A DNA stretch of 64,000 nt from Mycobacterium sp. DL (GTDB lineage Bacteria > Actinomycetota > Actinomycetes > Mycobacteriales > Mycobacteriaceae). A program made the position numbers and the translations under genes. The first letter of the stretch is position 1, and every line of letters starts with the position of its first letter. The DNA lies in the NCBI RefSeq assembly GCF_039729195.1, contig NZ_CP155796.1, positions 992,001 through 1,056,000 on the forward strand, read 5' to 3'. Below, piece by piece: positions 41,201 to 50,965 of this stretch. The notes beneath the pieces are model-generated. The model saw only the letters and a program-made list of their open reading frames with translations. It was not told where the DNA came from and searched no databases.

Positions 41201-44200
41201 CCCGCCGGGACCTTCGACCTCATCTGCTGGCGCAACGTGGTGAACTCCGAGATCGTGCGGGTGGACACCGTCGCCACCGGTCGGGCATTGCGGCCCGTGG
41301 CCTCGGTCTTCGACACCATCACCACGCTGTCGATGTAGGGCTGGATGGTCGTGGCGTTCTGCACCGTCGCCACGATGACCAGCTGGAACCCGAACTTGCG
41401 GAACGCCTGCAGCGCCTGCTGGGCGAACTGCGGATCGGACTTGGAGAACGCCTCGTCGAGCATCAGCTGCGCGAAAACCGGCTTGTTGTCCGCACTTTCG
41501 GGATTCGCCAGGTTGAAGCTCAGCGCGCCGGCCAGGCAGAACGCCATCAGCTTCTCCTGCTCGCCGCCGGAGTTGTCGCCGGCGTTGCTGTGCGTGCGGA
41601 TCAACTCCTCGCTGCTGACGTCCCACTCCGCGCAGTCGAACGTGAACCGGTTGCGGACATCCAGCGCATCCCGCGTCCACGCCTTGTCCTCGGGCGCCGT
41701 CGAGGCCAACCGGTTGCGCAGCCGCAGGATGTCGGCGTACTGGTCGAGGATCGCCTGCTTGTCGCCCAACCCGACCTCGGCGATGCGCCGTGAGATGGCC
41801 CGCACGATCTCCGTCAGCTCCGACACCGCCGCCAACGCCCGCGGCGTGGCCCGCAACGTCAACCGCGTGCCCCGGTTGAACTCCACCGCGCCCAAACCTG
41901 TGTTGACGCGGTCGATCTGCTCGCTGATCCGCCGCGCCTCCTGCTCGGCCACCCGGTGCAACGTCAGGATCGCATCCGGAGCCTGCTCGGTGACCAGCCG
42001 CATCATCCGTTCATAGGCCTCGGGCAGCTCGCGTTCGTCGATGTGCCGGCACAGCGCCACATAGTCGTGCACCCGCTCGTCGAACTGGTCGGAGTCGTTC
42101 GGGATCGCATCCGGGAACGCGGTGTCGAAAGTGTTGAGGATGCGCGCCAATTCGTCGTAGGACCGCCGTCGGCTCTCCCGCAGCTGATCGCGCTCCCGCT
42201 TGATCGCGGTGAACAGCGCCTCCCGGTGCGGCTCGGGGCTCAGCAGCTCCAGCGACACCGGCAGTTGTGCGGCGTACCGCTGCAGCAATTCGGTCAGGGG
42301 TTCGGACACGAACGCCGGCTGCAGTCGTTCGGACAGCTCCAGCAGCTGCGTGCGGCGCCCGTCGAGATCGTCGCGGCGGGTCTGCACCGCACCGCGGCGG
42401 GTCATCAATCTCTGTATCTGCGACCAGCATTCGTCGGCGCGGGAGTTGAGCGCCTCGATGTCGGGATGCTCGGCCAGCAGCAGTTCGTACTGTTCGCGCA
42501 GCCGGTCGGCATGCCCGTCGGCGGTCTCGGTGTCGATCTGGCTCCACTGCGGGTACTGCTCGCAGATCGCCTTGCACGCCGATGCCCGATCGCGCCACTG
42601 CTGACGCTGTGCGGCGATGTCGTCGGCGACCCGGCGCGCCTTCTGGTAGGCCTCCTCGGCGGCGGCCAGATCCATCGTCAACGCGTTGATCTTGGCCGAC
42701 ACGTCACCCTGGAACAGGTACTCGGACTGCTTGAGTGGACGCCGGTCGTCCTTGATCGCCAGCCGGTCGGAGTCCTTGTAGAGGCCGCTGTCGGTGACTG
42801 CCCGGCGGAACCGCGCGAACACCTCGGGGGTGTCGACGCAGATGTGGTCGCCGGCGCCCGAGACGATGTCGACGGCCTCGGCGGCGCACGGGTGCGTGGG
42901 GTCGACGGCAAACAGCTTGGCCGCCAGCGTGTTCGACGCCGGTTCGACCGGGTCGGTGCCGTAGGACTTGACCCGCACATGGTGCAGCGCCAGCCGGCCG
43001 TGCATGTTGGTCTCGTTGACGAACCGCAGCACCTTCGTGTGGTGGCGATCGGGGACCAGAAGCCGCAGACCTGCACCGCGCAGCACCTTCTCCACCGCGA
43101 CCCGCCACCGGTTCTGCTCGGGCCGCAGATCCATCAGCTCGGCGACATACGGCAGCTCGGTCGCATCGACTCCGATTGCCGCGCAGATGTGGTCGCGCAT
43201 CGTCAGCGCGAACTCCGGCAGCGCCGACCCCACATGCTCGACGCGCTTGAGCTCCTTGGCGGCGTCGTCGCGGGTGATGCGGGCGGACTTCTGCGCGTAC
43301 TCGGCGTCGGTGGACGCCTCGCGGTTGCGTTCCACCTTGGCCAGCAGTTCGGTGGCCTGTCCGAGGAGTTCCTCGCGCAGGTTCCAGAACTCGTCGGCGG
43401 TGTCCGGCACGTCCAGGCCCTGCGCGGTCAGCAGGTCCTCGTAGCCGGCGCGCCGGCGCGACACCTGCTCGGCCTCGGTCTCGGCGGCGGTGACCTGTGA
43501 CTGCAACGGGCCGATGCTGGTACTGGTGCCGCTGATCTGGGCGTTGAGCGAATCCGCCTCGGCCTTGGCCAGATTCAGCGACCGGGTGACGTCCTCGTAC
43601 TCGTTGTCGAGCTGGTCGATCGTGGTGTCCAGTTGCGCGATCTGCGGGGGACACTGCGCCAGCCGGACGTGATCGGTGAACGCGCGCACCATCGGGGCGT
43701 CGACCAGATCGATGATGCCCAGGTCCGAGGACTCCGAGGCATAGCGGTGCTGGATGGTCTCGATGTCGCCGAGGATCTTGCGTTTGCGCTGAGCGACGGC
43801 CAGCAGCTCGCGGGCCTCCACCAGCGGGTCGATCTGCTTGAGCGCTTCGGGAAGCCGGGCGAGGCTGGCGGGCTCGTCGAGCATGAACTCCCGCACGAAC
43901 TGTTCCAGCCCGCCCACGCTTTTCAGCGACTTCGCCTTGCCGAGCAGCTGCTGGGCCGCGTCGGAGGCGCGGATGCCGATGGTCGCGTACAGCTGGGCCA
44001 GATACTGCGACTCCACCTTGGTGGTGAACCGCCAACCCGGACTTTTCCCGTCGCTTCGCTCGCCCCGATCCTCCTTGAACACGCCGGTGTCGAAACGGCC
44101 TGCGGCCCAGCGGTTGCAGACGTCCTCGATGTCGAGGTCACCGTCACCGAGGACAAATCGGCTCGACGAATCCGATCGGGATTCGCCGGTGAGCCATTTG

Positions 44201-44580
44201 AGCACCAGACCGGTGACCGAGCGCCCGGAGTCGCCGGCGTAGGTGACCGCGACCGCCGACCACGCCGTGCCCTCGCCGCGCAGGTACATCACCCGGCTGG
44301 TGCCGCCGTCGCTGCGCTGCCCCCACGCGCCGCGCACGTACTTGTCGACGGTGCGCCGGCCGGCGCTCGACCCCGCGGCGGTGTTGTCGCCGGAGGCGTT
44401 GAAGTTGCGTCGGTTGAACGGTAGGAAGCCCAGCGAAATGGCATCCAGCAGTGAGGATTTACCGCTTCCCGAGGCGCCGGCGATCAGCGCGCCGCCGACG
44501 CTGAAGGGGATCGAGTGGTACCCGTCGAACACCCCCCAGTTGACGACCTGCAGCCGCGACAGGTGGAACTGCTCAGTCAA
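41194..44580 (-). CDS. jetC: JetC/EptC: SMC-like ATPase of a Wadjet plasmid-defence system
   Basis: An 1128-residue SMC/MukB-like protein. Walker [10 protein letters not shown] (residues 35-43), a long coiled coil (~280-470 and ~640-900) split by a hinge-like globular part, then signature [11 protein letters not shown] (~1004) and Walker [13 protein letters not shown] (~1037). The motif set fits MksB/JetC; in M. smegmatis the homologous EptC restricts plasmids, and Wadjet complexes extrude DNA loops to find small circles. Start is a TTG overlapping jetB by 8 bp, an unusually weak start that may limit dosage. Its stop lies within a tandem repeat. No jetD follows. Confidence 0.92.
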   Translation of the reverse strand: MTEQFHLSRLQVVNWGVFDGYHSIPFSVGGALIAGASGSGKSSLLDAISLGFLPFNRRNFNASGDNTAAGSSAGRRTVDKYVRGAWGQRSDGGTSRVMYLRGEGTAWSAVAVTYAGDSGRSVTGLVLKWLTGESRSDSSSRFVLGDGDLDIEDVCNRWAAGRFDTGVFKEDRGERSDGKSPGWRFTTKVESQYLAQLYATIGIRASDAAQQLLGKAKSLKSVGGLEQFVREFMLDEPASLARLPEALKQIDPLVEARELLAVAQRKRKILGDIETIQHRYASESSDLGIIDLVDAPMVRAFTDHVRLAQCPPQIAQLDTTIDQLDNEYEDVTRSLNLAKAEADSLNAQISGTSTSIGPLQSQVTAAETEAEQVSRRRAGYEDLLTAQGLDVPDTADEFWNLREELLGQATELLAKVERNREASTDAEYAQKSARITRDDAAKELKRVEHVGSALPEFALTMRDHICAAIGVDATELPYVAELMDLRPEQNRWRVAVEKVLRGAGLRLLVPDRHHTKVLRFVNETNMHGRLALHHVRVKSYGTDPVEPASNTLAAKLFAVDPTHPCAAEAVDIVSGAGDHICVDTPEVFARFRRAVTDSGLYKDSDRLAIKDDRRPLKQSEYLFQGDVSAKINALTMDLAAAEEAYQKARRVADDIAAQRQQWRDRASACKAICEQYPQWSQIDTETADGHADRLREQYELLLAEHPDIEALNSRADECWSQIQRLMTRRGAVQTRRDDLDGRRTQLLELSERLQPAFVSEPLTELLQRYAAQLPVSLELLSPEPHREALFTAIKRERDQLRESRRRSYDELARILNTFDTAFPDAIPNDSDQFDERVHDYVALCRHIDERELPEAYERMMRLVTEQAPDAILTLHRVAEQEARRISEQIDRVNTGLGAVEFNRGTRLTLRATPRALAAVSELTEIVRAISRRIAEVGLGDKQAILDQYADILRLRNRLASTAPEDKAWTRDALDVRNRFTFDCAEWDVSSEELIRTHSNAGDNSGGEQEKLMAFCLAGALSFNLANPESADNKPVFAQLMLDEAFSKSDPQFAQQALQAFRKFGFQLVIVATVQNATTIQPYIDSVVMVSKTEATGRNARPVATVSTRTISEFTTLRQQMRSKVPAGV

Positions 44581-45271
44581 GTGGGATCTCCTCGGCCGGG
44601 GCGCCGCCGCGCTGCAGCTGCTCGAACTGCTGCTGCAGCTCGGTGATCACCGACGCGGTCATGATCGCGGTGATCACCGGGCTGATGGTGTAGCTGTCCT
44701 CGTCGTCGCGGCTGCGGCGCAGGATCTCCAGGCCGGTCAGCCGGGCGATCGCGGCGTCGACGCGCGCGGTGAACGTGACCGCGTCGCGGTCGGTGTCGTT
44801 GAGCACGCCGGAGAACAGGCCGTGCATCTCCTCGCGGCTGATCAACACGCTCTGCCCGCCGGCGGCGCGCATCATCTGCGCCAGGTGCAGCGCCAGGATG
44901 GAGTCGTAGGTGCCGAGCGGTTCACGGCGTAACAGCTTGATGCCCTTGGCGGATTCGTAGCGGGCTTGCTCCACGAACGCCACATCGGTTCCGTCGACGA
45001 TACGCAGCAACAGGTCCAGTTCGGACAACCGCACGCTCAGCTGATCGCGGTACTCCAGCACCCAGCGGTAGACGTCGGCATCGGTTTCGGCGCTGATGTA
45101 CCGGCGGGTCAGCAGGTGCTGCAGCGCCCAGCAGGCGCGGTCGGGCAGTTCGGAGACGTCACCGTCGAAGCGCGGCCGACGCTGGTGAGGAGGGCGGGCG
45201 CTCTGGTCGACCTGGGGCAGATCGGAGAATGCGGCGAAGTCGGCTTCCCGCTCGGCAGACGGTGACGTCAC
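44573..45271 (-). CDS. jetB: JetB/EptB (DUF4194): Wadjet accessory subunit
   Basis: A 232-residue DUF4194 protein from a GTG that overlaps jetA as GTGA; the frame is open far upstream but only as jetA's shadow. [44 protein letters not shown] is the winged-helix/kite-type (MksE-like) region; [22 protein letters not shown] is conserved. JetB bridges the kleisin JetA and the JetC heads. The first ~40 residues are disordered and charged. Confidence 0.88.
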   Translation of the reverse strand: MTSPSAEREADFAAFSDLPQVDQSARPPHQRRPRFDGDVSELPDRACWALQHLLTRRYISAETDADVYRWVLEYRDQLSVRLSELDLLLRIVDGTDVAFVEQARYESAKGIKLLRREPLGTYDSILALHLAQMMRAAGGQSVLISREEMHGLFSGVLNDTDRDAVTFTARVDAAIARLTGLEILRRSRDDEDSYTISPVITAIMTASVITELQQQFEQLQRGGAPAEEIPLD

Positions 45272-46719
45272 GAGGCTCCCGCCAGGGTGGTGATCGGTTC
45301 GGTGAACATCAGTTCCGGCACGGCGATCTCGCGGTCGAGGCCGTCCAACGAGCGGAACCGCACGGTGCTCGAGGCGGCCGTCGGCGACGCGTCGGGCTGT
45401 TTGAGCGCCCAGGACCACAGCACGATGACATGCCCGAGATACGCGGACTCCAGCATGCCGACCACCTGGGGCAGCGACACCGGCCCGGCGCTGACCGCGG
45501 CGTTGATCATCTCCGACATCGCCGGTGCGTCGACCTGCGTTGTCAGCGCGGCGAAGCCGGCCAGGTCCACCTCGCCCTCGGCGGCTTTGGCGGGCTTGGG
45601 GTTCGACAAGTCGCCGATCTTGAAGCTGAGCGCGCCGACGGAGCTGATCGCGTGCCGGGCCAGCGGCACGTCGATGTCGAGGCGTGAGTCGATCAGTGAC
45701 GTCTTCAGGAGGGCACGTGCCGAGCCGATCGCCTCGTTGAGTTGACGGGCCACGCCCCGGCTCTGCTCCAGCGTGCCGAACGCGGTGAACCGCTTGACCC
45801 GCTGCGCACAACGCTGCTGGATCCGTTCGACCTCGTCGATCTGGTGACCGACCAGTTCGAAGAACCCGGCCATCACCTTGCGCAGCGCCGGGTCCAGCAG
45901 CGGCAGCGCCTCGGCGACGTCGGCGACGTCGGCCTCGAACTCGGCGCGCTGGTCGGGGTCGTTGATCATCCGCAGGAACGCGCGGTGGCTGTCGCGGCCC
46001 TGGGAATCCCAGGCCGCCTGGTAGTCGGTGTACATCTGGCGCTGCCGGTCGCGGTACTCGACGTTGCTGTCGATCGGCTCGTCCAGCGCCGCGGTGGCCT
46101 GCTCGATCATCGTGCCGTACTGGCCGATGTCGGTGATCATCCGCTCCATCTGCAGGGCGATGGCGCGGGCCTCGTCGTAGGAGTCGGTGAGGTCCGGGTT
46201 CGGGCGTTCGCCGGCGTCCAGTTCGTCGAGTTCGGCCTGCAGCGTCGCGATCTCGCCCTCGATGCTCTTGCGGATGCGGGCAGGATCGGTGCCGATGCGG
46301 ACCGCGACCTGCTTGAGGCGGGAGGCGATGCCGTTGATCGAGCCGCCGGTGGCGATGGTGTCGTTGCGCCGCATGCCACGGACGAAATCCAGCGCGCGCC
46401 GGGCGTCCTGGGTGAGATAGCAGACGTTCTGATCGCGGCGCTCGTCGACAATGCGGTGCAGCCAGCCCTGGCTGGCCCACGACTTGATCAGCGCCAGCCC
46501 GGACTGCCCGTCGGGATGGTCCAGCTCGTCGAGGTCACGCTCCAGCTGCACCACCAGCTCGGTCTCGGGGACCACGCCGCCGCTGAGGTGGCGTTCCATC
46601 AACGTCGCGTACAGCCCCAGGTTGACGGTCGCGAGCAGCCGCATCGCGCGGGATCCCTGCACGTCACGGTTGAGTTCGAGCAGCTCGGGGGCCGACAGCA
46701 CGGTGTCGTCGGCGTCCAC
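45268..46719 (-). CDS. jetA: JetA/EptA (DUF3375): Wadjet kleisin-like subunit
   Basis: A 483-residue DUF3375 protein beginning with GTG and preceded by GAGGAGC. Motifs: RAMRLLATVNLGLYATLMERHL in the N-terminal winged helix, LTQDARRALDFVRGMRR, long helices in the middle (IEGEIATLQAELDELDAGE) and a C-terminal segment with VIVLWSWALKQPDA. This is the MksF/JetA kleisin that closes the SMC ring. First gene of jetABC; promoter would lie in the 312-bp gap that also contains a family-2 repeat. Confidence 0.9.
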   Translation of the reverse strand: MDADDTVLSAPELLELNRDVQGSRAMRLLATVNLGLYATLMERHLSGGVVPETELVVQLERDLDELDHPDGQSGLALIKSWASQGWLHRIVDERRDQNVCYLTQDARRALDFVRGMRRNDTIATGGSINGIASRLKQVAVRIGTDPARIRKSIEGEIATLQAELDELDAGERPNPDLTDSYDEARAIALQMERMITDIGQYGTMIEQATAALDEPIDSNVEYRDRQRQMYTDYQAAWDSQGRDSHRAFLRMINDPDQRAEFEADVADVAEALPLLDPALRKVMAGFFELVGHQIDEVERIQQRCAQRVKRFTAFGTLEQSRGVARQLNEAIGSARALLKTSLIDSRLDIDVPLARHAISSVGALSFKIGDLSNPKPAKAAEGEVDLAGFAALTTQVDAPAMSEMINAAVSAGPVSLPQVVGMLESAYLGHVIVLWSWALKQPDASPTAASSTVRFRSLDGLDREIAVPELMFTEPITTLAGAS

Positions 46720-47031
46720 CTCGGCTCCTCATCTGTGTGTGCGGTTCGGACGGTCCAAGATAGGCCACCGGTGGGACATCGTCGGTGTCGGGTTGGGGTG
46801 CCTGGAAGGGTGCTCAAGCCCAGATCGCGCTCAGGGCTGTGCTCGCCACCGCCCATCGGCTTGCCGACAACCGTCAGTGCAATCTCGCGACGAGGGCCGA
46901 ACCGGGGGTGGTGTCGAAGGCAGGGTGCCGGTCACCAACCCGTTGCCGGGCGTTCACCGGCCGATCCCCATCAGCTCACCTGCCCGCGACAAGCTCACTC
47001 GACTCAACGGCACAACTGAAGAGGGTGACGG
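46720..47031. other. Divergent intergenic region between jetABC and lipoprotein gene
   Basis: 312 bp with no gene. It carries one family-2 palindrome (46819-46888) and presumably both promoters. A TATCTT hexamer near 46760 on the minus strand could be a jetA -10 box, but this is weak. Confidence 0.5.
46819..46888. repeat. Family-2 palindromic element, copy 2 (diverged)
   Basis: CCCAGATCGCGCTCAGGGC on the left and CCGTCAGTGCAATCTCGCG on the right; the arms are less perfect than copy 1, but both keep the CTCAGGG and CAATCTCG core. Located in the jetA/lipoprotein divergent region. Confidence 0.55.
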
Positions 47032-49365
47032 GTGAAGGCCTCGAATCTGGCTCGGGCAGCGGCAGCGGCGACCGTGGTGGCACTGGTGGCGGCCGGGTGC
47101 GCCACCGACGCTCAGGACGACGCCCCCGGCGAACCCACCCCGGACACCCCGCGAGCCACGTCGCCGATCGACTGGAACCTGCCGGCCGCCGAGCGCTTCC
47201 ACCGCGCGGCCACCTACCCGGTGTATCTGAACAGACCTACCGAGGATCCCGTCGAGGCAGAGACCGTCGCCGAGATCTCCACCGTCACCCCGGACGGCAA
47301 CACCGTCATCTACACCGACGCCGCCGCCAAGCGGATCGGGTTCCTCGACCTCCGCGACCCTGCCAAACCCGTTGGCCTGGGCACGCTTTCGCTGGCCGAT
47401 CTCGGCAACGCCGACGACCAGCCCACCTCGGTGGCCGCCGTCGGCGAATTCGTGTTGGTCGTCGTCGACACCACGGGCGGTGACTTCCCCAACCCGTCGG
47501 GACGCGTCGACGTCGTGCGGGTCGCCGATCGCACCCCGGTGCACAGCATCGACCTGGGCGGTCAACCGGACTCGATCGCGATCAGCCCGGACGGGTCGTT
47601 CGCCGCGATCGCGATGGAGAATCAGCGCGACGAGGAGTTCACACCGCCCGGTGTCGAGGAGGGTGACCTTCCGCAACCGCCAACGGGATTCATGCAGTTC
47701 ATCGATCTCACCGGTGCTCCGACCGCCTGGACGGCCCGCAGGGTCGACTTCGACGTAGAGACGGCACGCGCAGCCGGCCTCGACACGCCCGAAGACCTCG
47801 AACCGGAGTACGTCAGCATCAACTCCCGCGGCCAGGTCGCGGTGACGCTGCAGGAGAACAACGGGATCGCTGTCCTCGACGGCCGCACCGGCGAAGTCGC
47901 TCGGATCTTCAGCGCCGGAACACAATCGGTCGACGGTATCGACACCGCCGAGGACGGCGCGATCGACCAGACCGGCTCGATCCCCGAGACGCCGAGGGAG
48001 CCCGACGCGCTCGGCTGGATCGGCGACGACCACGTTGCCACCGCCAATGAGGGCGACTGGAAGGGCGGCACCCGTGGCTGGAGCATCTTCGACGCCACCA
48101 CCGGTGAGGTGGTCTGGGATGCCGGCAACTCGTTCGAACAGCTCGCCGTGCGCACCGGTCTGCACATCGAGAGCCGGGCGGAATCGAAGGGGCCGGAGCC
48201 GGAAGGGCTGGCGATCACCGAGATCGGCGGCCGCCCAATGGCGTTGGTGGCATCGGAGCGCAGCAACTTCGTCGCGGCCTACGACGTCAGCGACGTCACG
48301 TCGCCGCGATTCCGGCAGCTGATGCCGACCACGCCGGGGCCTGAGGGCATCCTGCCGATCCCGCAGCGTGACCTGCTGGTCATCTCGTCGGAGGCCGACG
48401 ACGCCGAGGCTCGGGTGCGTGCGTCGGTCAACGTGTACGGATTCGGTGATCAGTTTGCGGGCCCGACGCCGTTCCCGTCGATCGTGTCCGGCGACATCGA
48501 CGGTGTGCCGATCGGATGGGGAGCGCTCGGTGCGTTGACTGCCGACCCCGCCGACGAGAACCGGTTGTTCACCGCCACCGACAACGCCTACGGTCCGGCG
48601 CGGGTCCTGGGCGTCGACGTCTCGCAGACCCCGGCGCTGATCGACACCGAACTGCGGATCACCGAAGACGGTGAGCCCGTCACACTCGACGTCGAGGGTG
48701 TTTCGGCACGACCGGACGGCGGATTCGTGTTGGCGGTGGAAGGCGAAGAGGGGCCCGGCAACGAACTGGTGTACGTCGCCGCCGACGGCAGCGTCGAGGA
48801 CCGGGTTCTGCTGCCCGCCGACATCGCCGGCGAACTGGGAAGCCAAGGCCTGGAGGGTGTTGCGGTCGACGGGGACACGGTGTGGGTGGCACTGCAGCGC
48901 GAGTTGGAGACCGACCCGGCGGGTGTGGTCCGCATCGGGCGCTACACCCCCGACGGCGGAACATGGGAATGGTTCGGTTACCAGCTGGACACCACCGACG
49001 TCGCCGACGACTGGATCGGGTTGTCCGAGATCGCCGTCCACGACGGCGCCCTGCTGGTGTTGGAGCGTGACAAGCTCAACGGGCCCGACGCGCGGGTGAA
49101 GGCGATCTACCGCGTCGAGATGCCATCCGAGGCGGGAGTGACATCGGCCGACGAAGCGCCGCCGGTGCTGCCGAAGGCGTTGGCCCGCAACCTGTTGCCC
49201 GACCTGCAGGCGACCAACGGATTCGTTCAGGAGAAGGTGGAAGGCTTCGCGATCGCCGGCAACCAGAACCTGTACGTCGTCACCGACAATGACGGACTCG
49301 ACGACGCGAATGGGGAGACGGTGTTCCTCGACCTCGGACCAGCGGGGGAGGCGCTGAGCGGTTAG
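47032..49365 (+). CDS. Lipoprotein: beta-propeller plus esterase-like/phytase-like domain
   Basis: A 777-residue secreted protein. GTG start after GAGGGTGACGG; lipobox LVAAGC with Cys23. Residues ~60-420 form a WD/NHL-type propeller (VAEISTVTPDGNTVIYTDAAAKRIGFLDL, HSIDLGGQPDSIAISPDGSFAAIAMEN, QEN-GIAVLDGRTG). Residues ~440-777 match the esterase-like activity of phytase fold (PF13449): GALTADPADENRLFTATDNAY, LDVEGVSARPDGGFVLAVEGE, LERD, VEGFAIAGNQNLYVVTDND. Probably an extracytoplasmic phosphoesterase, possibly Ca2+-dependent (DxDN loops); the substrate is not known. Confidence 0.82.
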   Translation: MKASNLARAAAAATVVALVAAGCATDAQDDAPGEPTPDTPRATSPIDWNLPAAERFHRAATYPVYLNRPTEDPVEAETVAEISTVTPDGNTVIYTDAAAKRIGFLDLRDPAKPVGLGTLSLADLGNADDQPTSVAAVGEFVLVVVDTTGGDFPNPSGRVDVVRVADRTPVHSIDLGGQPDSIAISPDGSFAAIAMENQRDEEFTPPGVEEGDLPQPPTGFMQFIDLTGAPTAWTARRVDFDVETARAAGLDTPEDLEPEYVSINSRGQVAVTLQENNGIAVLDGRTGEVARIFSAGTQSVDGIDTAEDGAIDQTGSIPETPREPDALGWIGDDHVATANEGDWKGGTRGWSIFDATTGEVVWDAGNSFEQLAVRTGLHIESRAESKGPEPEGLAITEIGGRPMALVASERSNFVAAYDVSDVTSPRFRQLMPTTPGPEGILPIPQRDLLVISSEADDAEARVRASVNVYGFGDQFAGPTPFPSIVSGDIDGVPIGWGALGALTADPADENRLFTATDNAYGPARVLGVDVSQTPALIDTELRITEDGEPVTLDVEGVSARPDGGFVLAVEGEEGPGNELVYVAADGSVEDRVLLPADIAGELGSQGLEGVAVDGDTVWVALQRELETDPAGVVRIGRYTPDGGTWEWFGYQLDTTDVADDWIGLSEIAVHDGALLVLERDKLNGPDARVKAIYRVEMPSEAGVTSADEAPPVLPKALARNLLPDLQATNGFVQEKVEGFAIAGNQNLYVVTDNDGLDDANGETVFLDLGPAGEALSG

Positions 49366-49440
49366 TGTCGGTCCCGTTGGCTTTAAGCATGGAATCCAAC
49401 GCATAGTTCGTTGACTTGTAGCACTGCGTCATGCAGAATG

Positions 49441-49468
49441 CCTTATGCCTTCAATTTCAGGCATAAGG
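49441..49468. promoter_or_regulatory. HipB operator O1 (module 2)
   Basis: Perfect 10-bp arms CCTTATGCCT (49441-49450) and AGGCATAAGG (49459-49468) with an 8-bp AT-rich spacer. The right arm overlaps the AAGGAG Shine-Dalgarno of the HTH gene. Related GCATA half-sites occur near 49400 and at 49515-49538. Confidence 0.78.
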
Positions 49469-49474
49469 AGCGAC

Positions 49475-49726
49475 ATGGCTGGGCCTCGCCGAACGAACCC
49501 GCAAGTGGACCACTCTATGCCTGAAATCGCACGCATAGGAAGGGTGGTTGCTGATCGTCGGATCGCGCTACGCCTCACCCAGCAGACGCTGGCCGATGTG
49601 GCCGGAGTCTCCCGATCTACCGTCCAGGCAGTGGAACGTGGAAGTGGCGCAGTCAAGTTCGGCTCTCTGATCGAAATCGTCGAAGCCCTGGGCCTGCACA
49701 TGGACGTAAGCCTCGGCGCACAATGA
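49475..49726 (+). CDS. hipB: HipB-like XRE antitoxin (module 2)
   Basis: An 83-residue protein from the ATG at 49475, chosen because AAGGAG lies 5 bases upstream; in-frame ATGs at 49445 and 49517 are alternatives. HTH: RRIALRLTQQTLADVAGVSRSTVQAVERGSG, ending LGLHMDVSLG, typical of HipB antitoxins. ATGA overlap with hipA. Not closely similar to the module 1 protein, so the two modules are separate acquisitions rather than a duplication. Confidence 0.9.
   Translation: MAGPRRTNPQVDHSMPEIARIGRVVADRRIALRLTQQTLADVAGVSRSTVQAVERGSGAVKFGSLIEIVEALGLHMDVSLGAQ
49515..49538. promoter_or_regulatory. Possible second HipB operator (O2) inside the hipB 5' end
   Basis: CTATGC (49515-49520) and GCATAG (49533-49538) form a shorter inverted repeat of the same GCATA motif as O1, centre-to-centre about 72 bp away. 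Two operators at this distance would permit cooperative or looped binding by HipB (inference). Confidence 0.5.
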
Positions 49727-50958
49727 CCGTAACGAACGCCGACCTGCGGACCGTCACCGAAGGTGATGTGTATCTCGGGCACGAGCTGGTCGCTCGGTTG
49801 GCACGCGACGACAGCGACTTGGTGAGCTTCGACTATGTCTCCGATGTGCCACTTGATGATCGGCGCCTGCGCGACCAGTCAGTGGCGTGGTCGCTGCTAC
49901 GAAGCGCCGAATATCCGATCATCACCAACGGGGGCGCGGTGCCGGCCTTCTTCGCGGGCCTTCTGCCCGAGGGTGTTCGACTCGGCGTGGTGACGTCATC
50001 GACGAAGACATCGGCCGACGACCACCTCACGTTGCTGTTGGCGATCGGCGGGGACACCATCGGCAATGTCCGTGTCCTGCCCTCAGGCATGACTGCAGAC
50101 CGTCCCCCGCCGATGTTCGACCCCCAGCGCGACAACGATTTCCACGCTGTGTTCGGCAGGCTGACCGGTTCCCTCCGGAATGATCCGGTCGGAATGCCGG
50201 GCGTTCAGCCGAAGGTCAGCGCCGCAATGGTCTCGGCACCGGCCCGGACACCCACCGGTCACGCGATACTGAAGCTCAATCCCCAGCAGTATCCCCTGCT
50301 GGTCGAGAACGAGCACTTCTTCATGACGATGGCCCACGCCTGCGGCATCCGCACCGCCGCTACGTCGTTGCTTCACGATGTGAACGGCCGCAGCGCATTG
50401 CTCGTCAAACGTTTTGATCGATTGGGAGACAACACAATCGCCCAGGAAGACGCCTGCCAGGTCGCTGGGCTCTACCCGGCCTCGAAATACCGCATCAAAG
50501 CGGAGACTGCGATCAGCTCACTGGCCGATGCGTGCGCTCTCGGCGGTGGAGCCAGGGCGGTCTCAATTCTGGAGTTGCTCAGGATCGTCGTGTTCTCGTG
50601 GCTGATCGGCAACGGGGATCTGCACGGCAAGAACCTCTCGATCTTCAACCCCGATGGGATCTGGCAGCCGACACCGGCTTACGACCTGCTGACAACACAG
50701 CCGTACACGGGCTGGCGGGACCCGATGGCACTCAACCTCTACGGCCGCGCCAACCGGTTCGATCGGCAGCACTTTGTGGAAGCCGGCGAGCGCCTAGGCG
50801 TTCGGAGCCGGGCTGTGGCCCGAATGATCGATGCGATCGTCGATGCCGCCCGACCGTGGTCGGATCGATGCGGCGACATCGGATTTGATGCCCGGCAGAC
50901 CGAGCGGTTGGCCAAACTGCTTCGCGACCGGGCGGCGGGTCTCAGCCCGAACAGCTGA
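49723..50958 (+). CDS. hipA: HipA-family Ser/Thr kinase toxin (module 2)
   Basis: A complete 411-residue HipA. N-terminal domain with AFFAGLLPEGVRLGVV; then GVQPKVS (the SLPGAQPK-type loop), GHAILKLNP (Lys for ATP), NEHFFMTMAHACGIRTA, ALLVKRFDR, QEDACQVAG, catalytic LIGNGDLHGKNLSIFN (D-x-x-x-x-N) and AYDLL (the metal-binding Asp). All kinase residues appear present, so the toxin should be active. Coupled to hipB by ATGA. Its target is unknown. Confidence 0.93.
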   Translation: MTVTNADLRTVTEGDVYLGHELVARLARDDSDLVSFDYVSDVPLDDRRLRDQSVAWSLLRSAEYPIITNGGAVPAFFAGLLPEGVRLGVVTSSTKTSADDHLTLLLAIGGDTIGNVRVLPSGMTADRPPPMFDPQRDNDFHAVFGRLTGSLRNDPVGMPGVQPKVSAAMVSAPARTPTGHAILKLNPQQYPLLVENEHFFMTMAHACGIRTAATSLLHDVNGRSALLVKRFDRLGDNTIAQEDACQVAGLYPASKYRIKAETAISSLADACALGGGARAVSILELLRIVVFSWLIGNGDLHGKNLSIFNPDGIWQPTPAYDLLTTQPYTGWRDPMALNLYGRANRFDRQHFVEAGERLGVRSRAVARMIDAIVDAARPWSDRCGDIGFDARQTERLAKLLRDRAAGLSPNS

Positions 50959-50965
50959 TCAGAGT

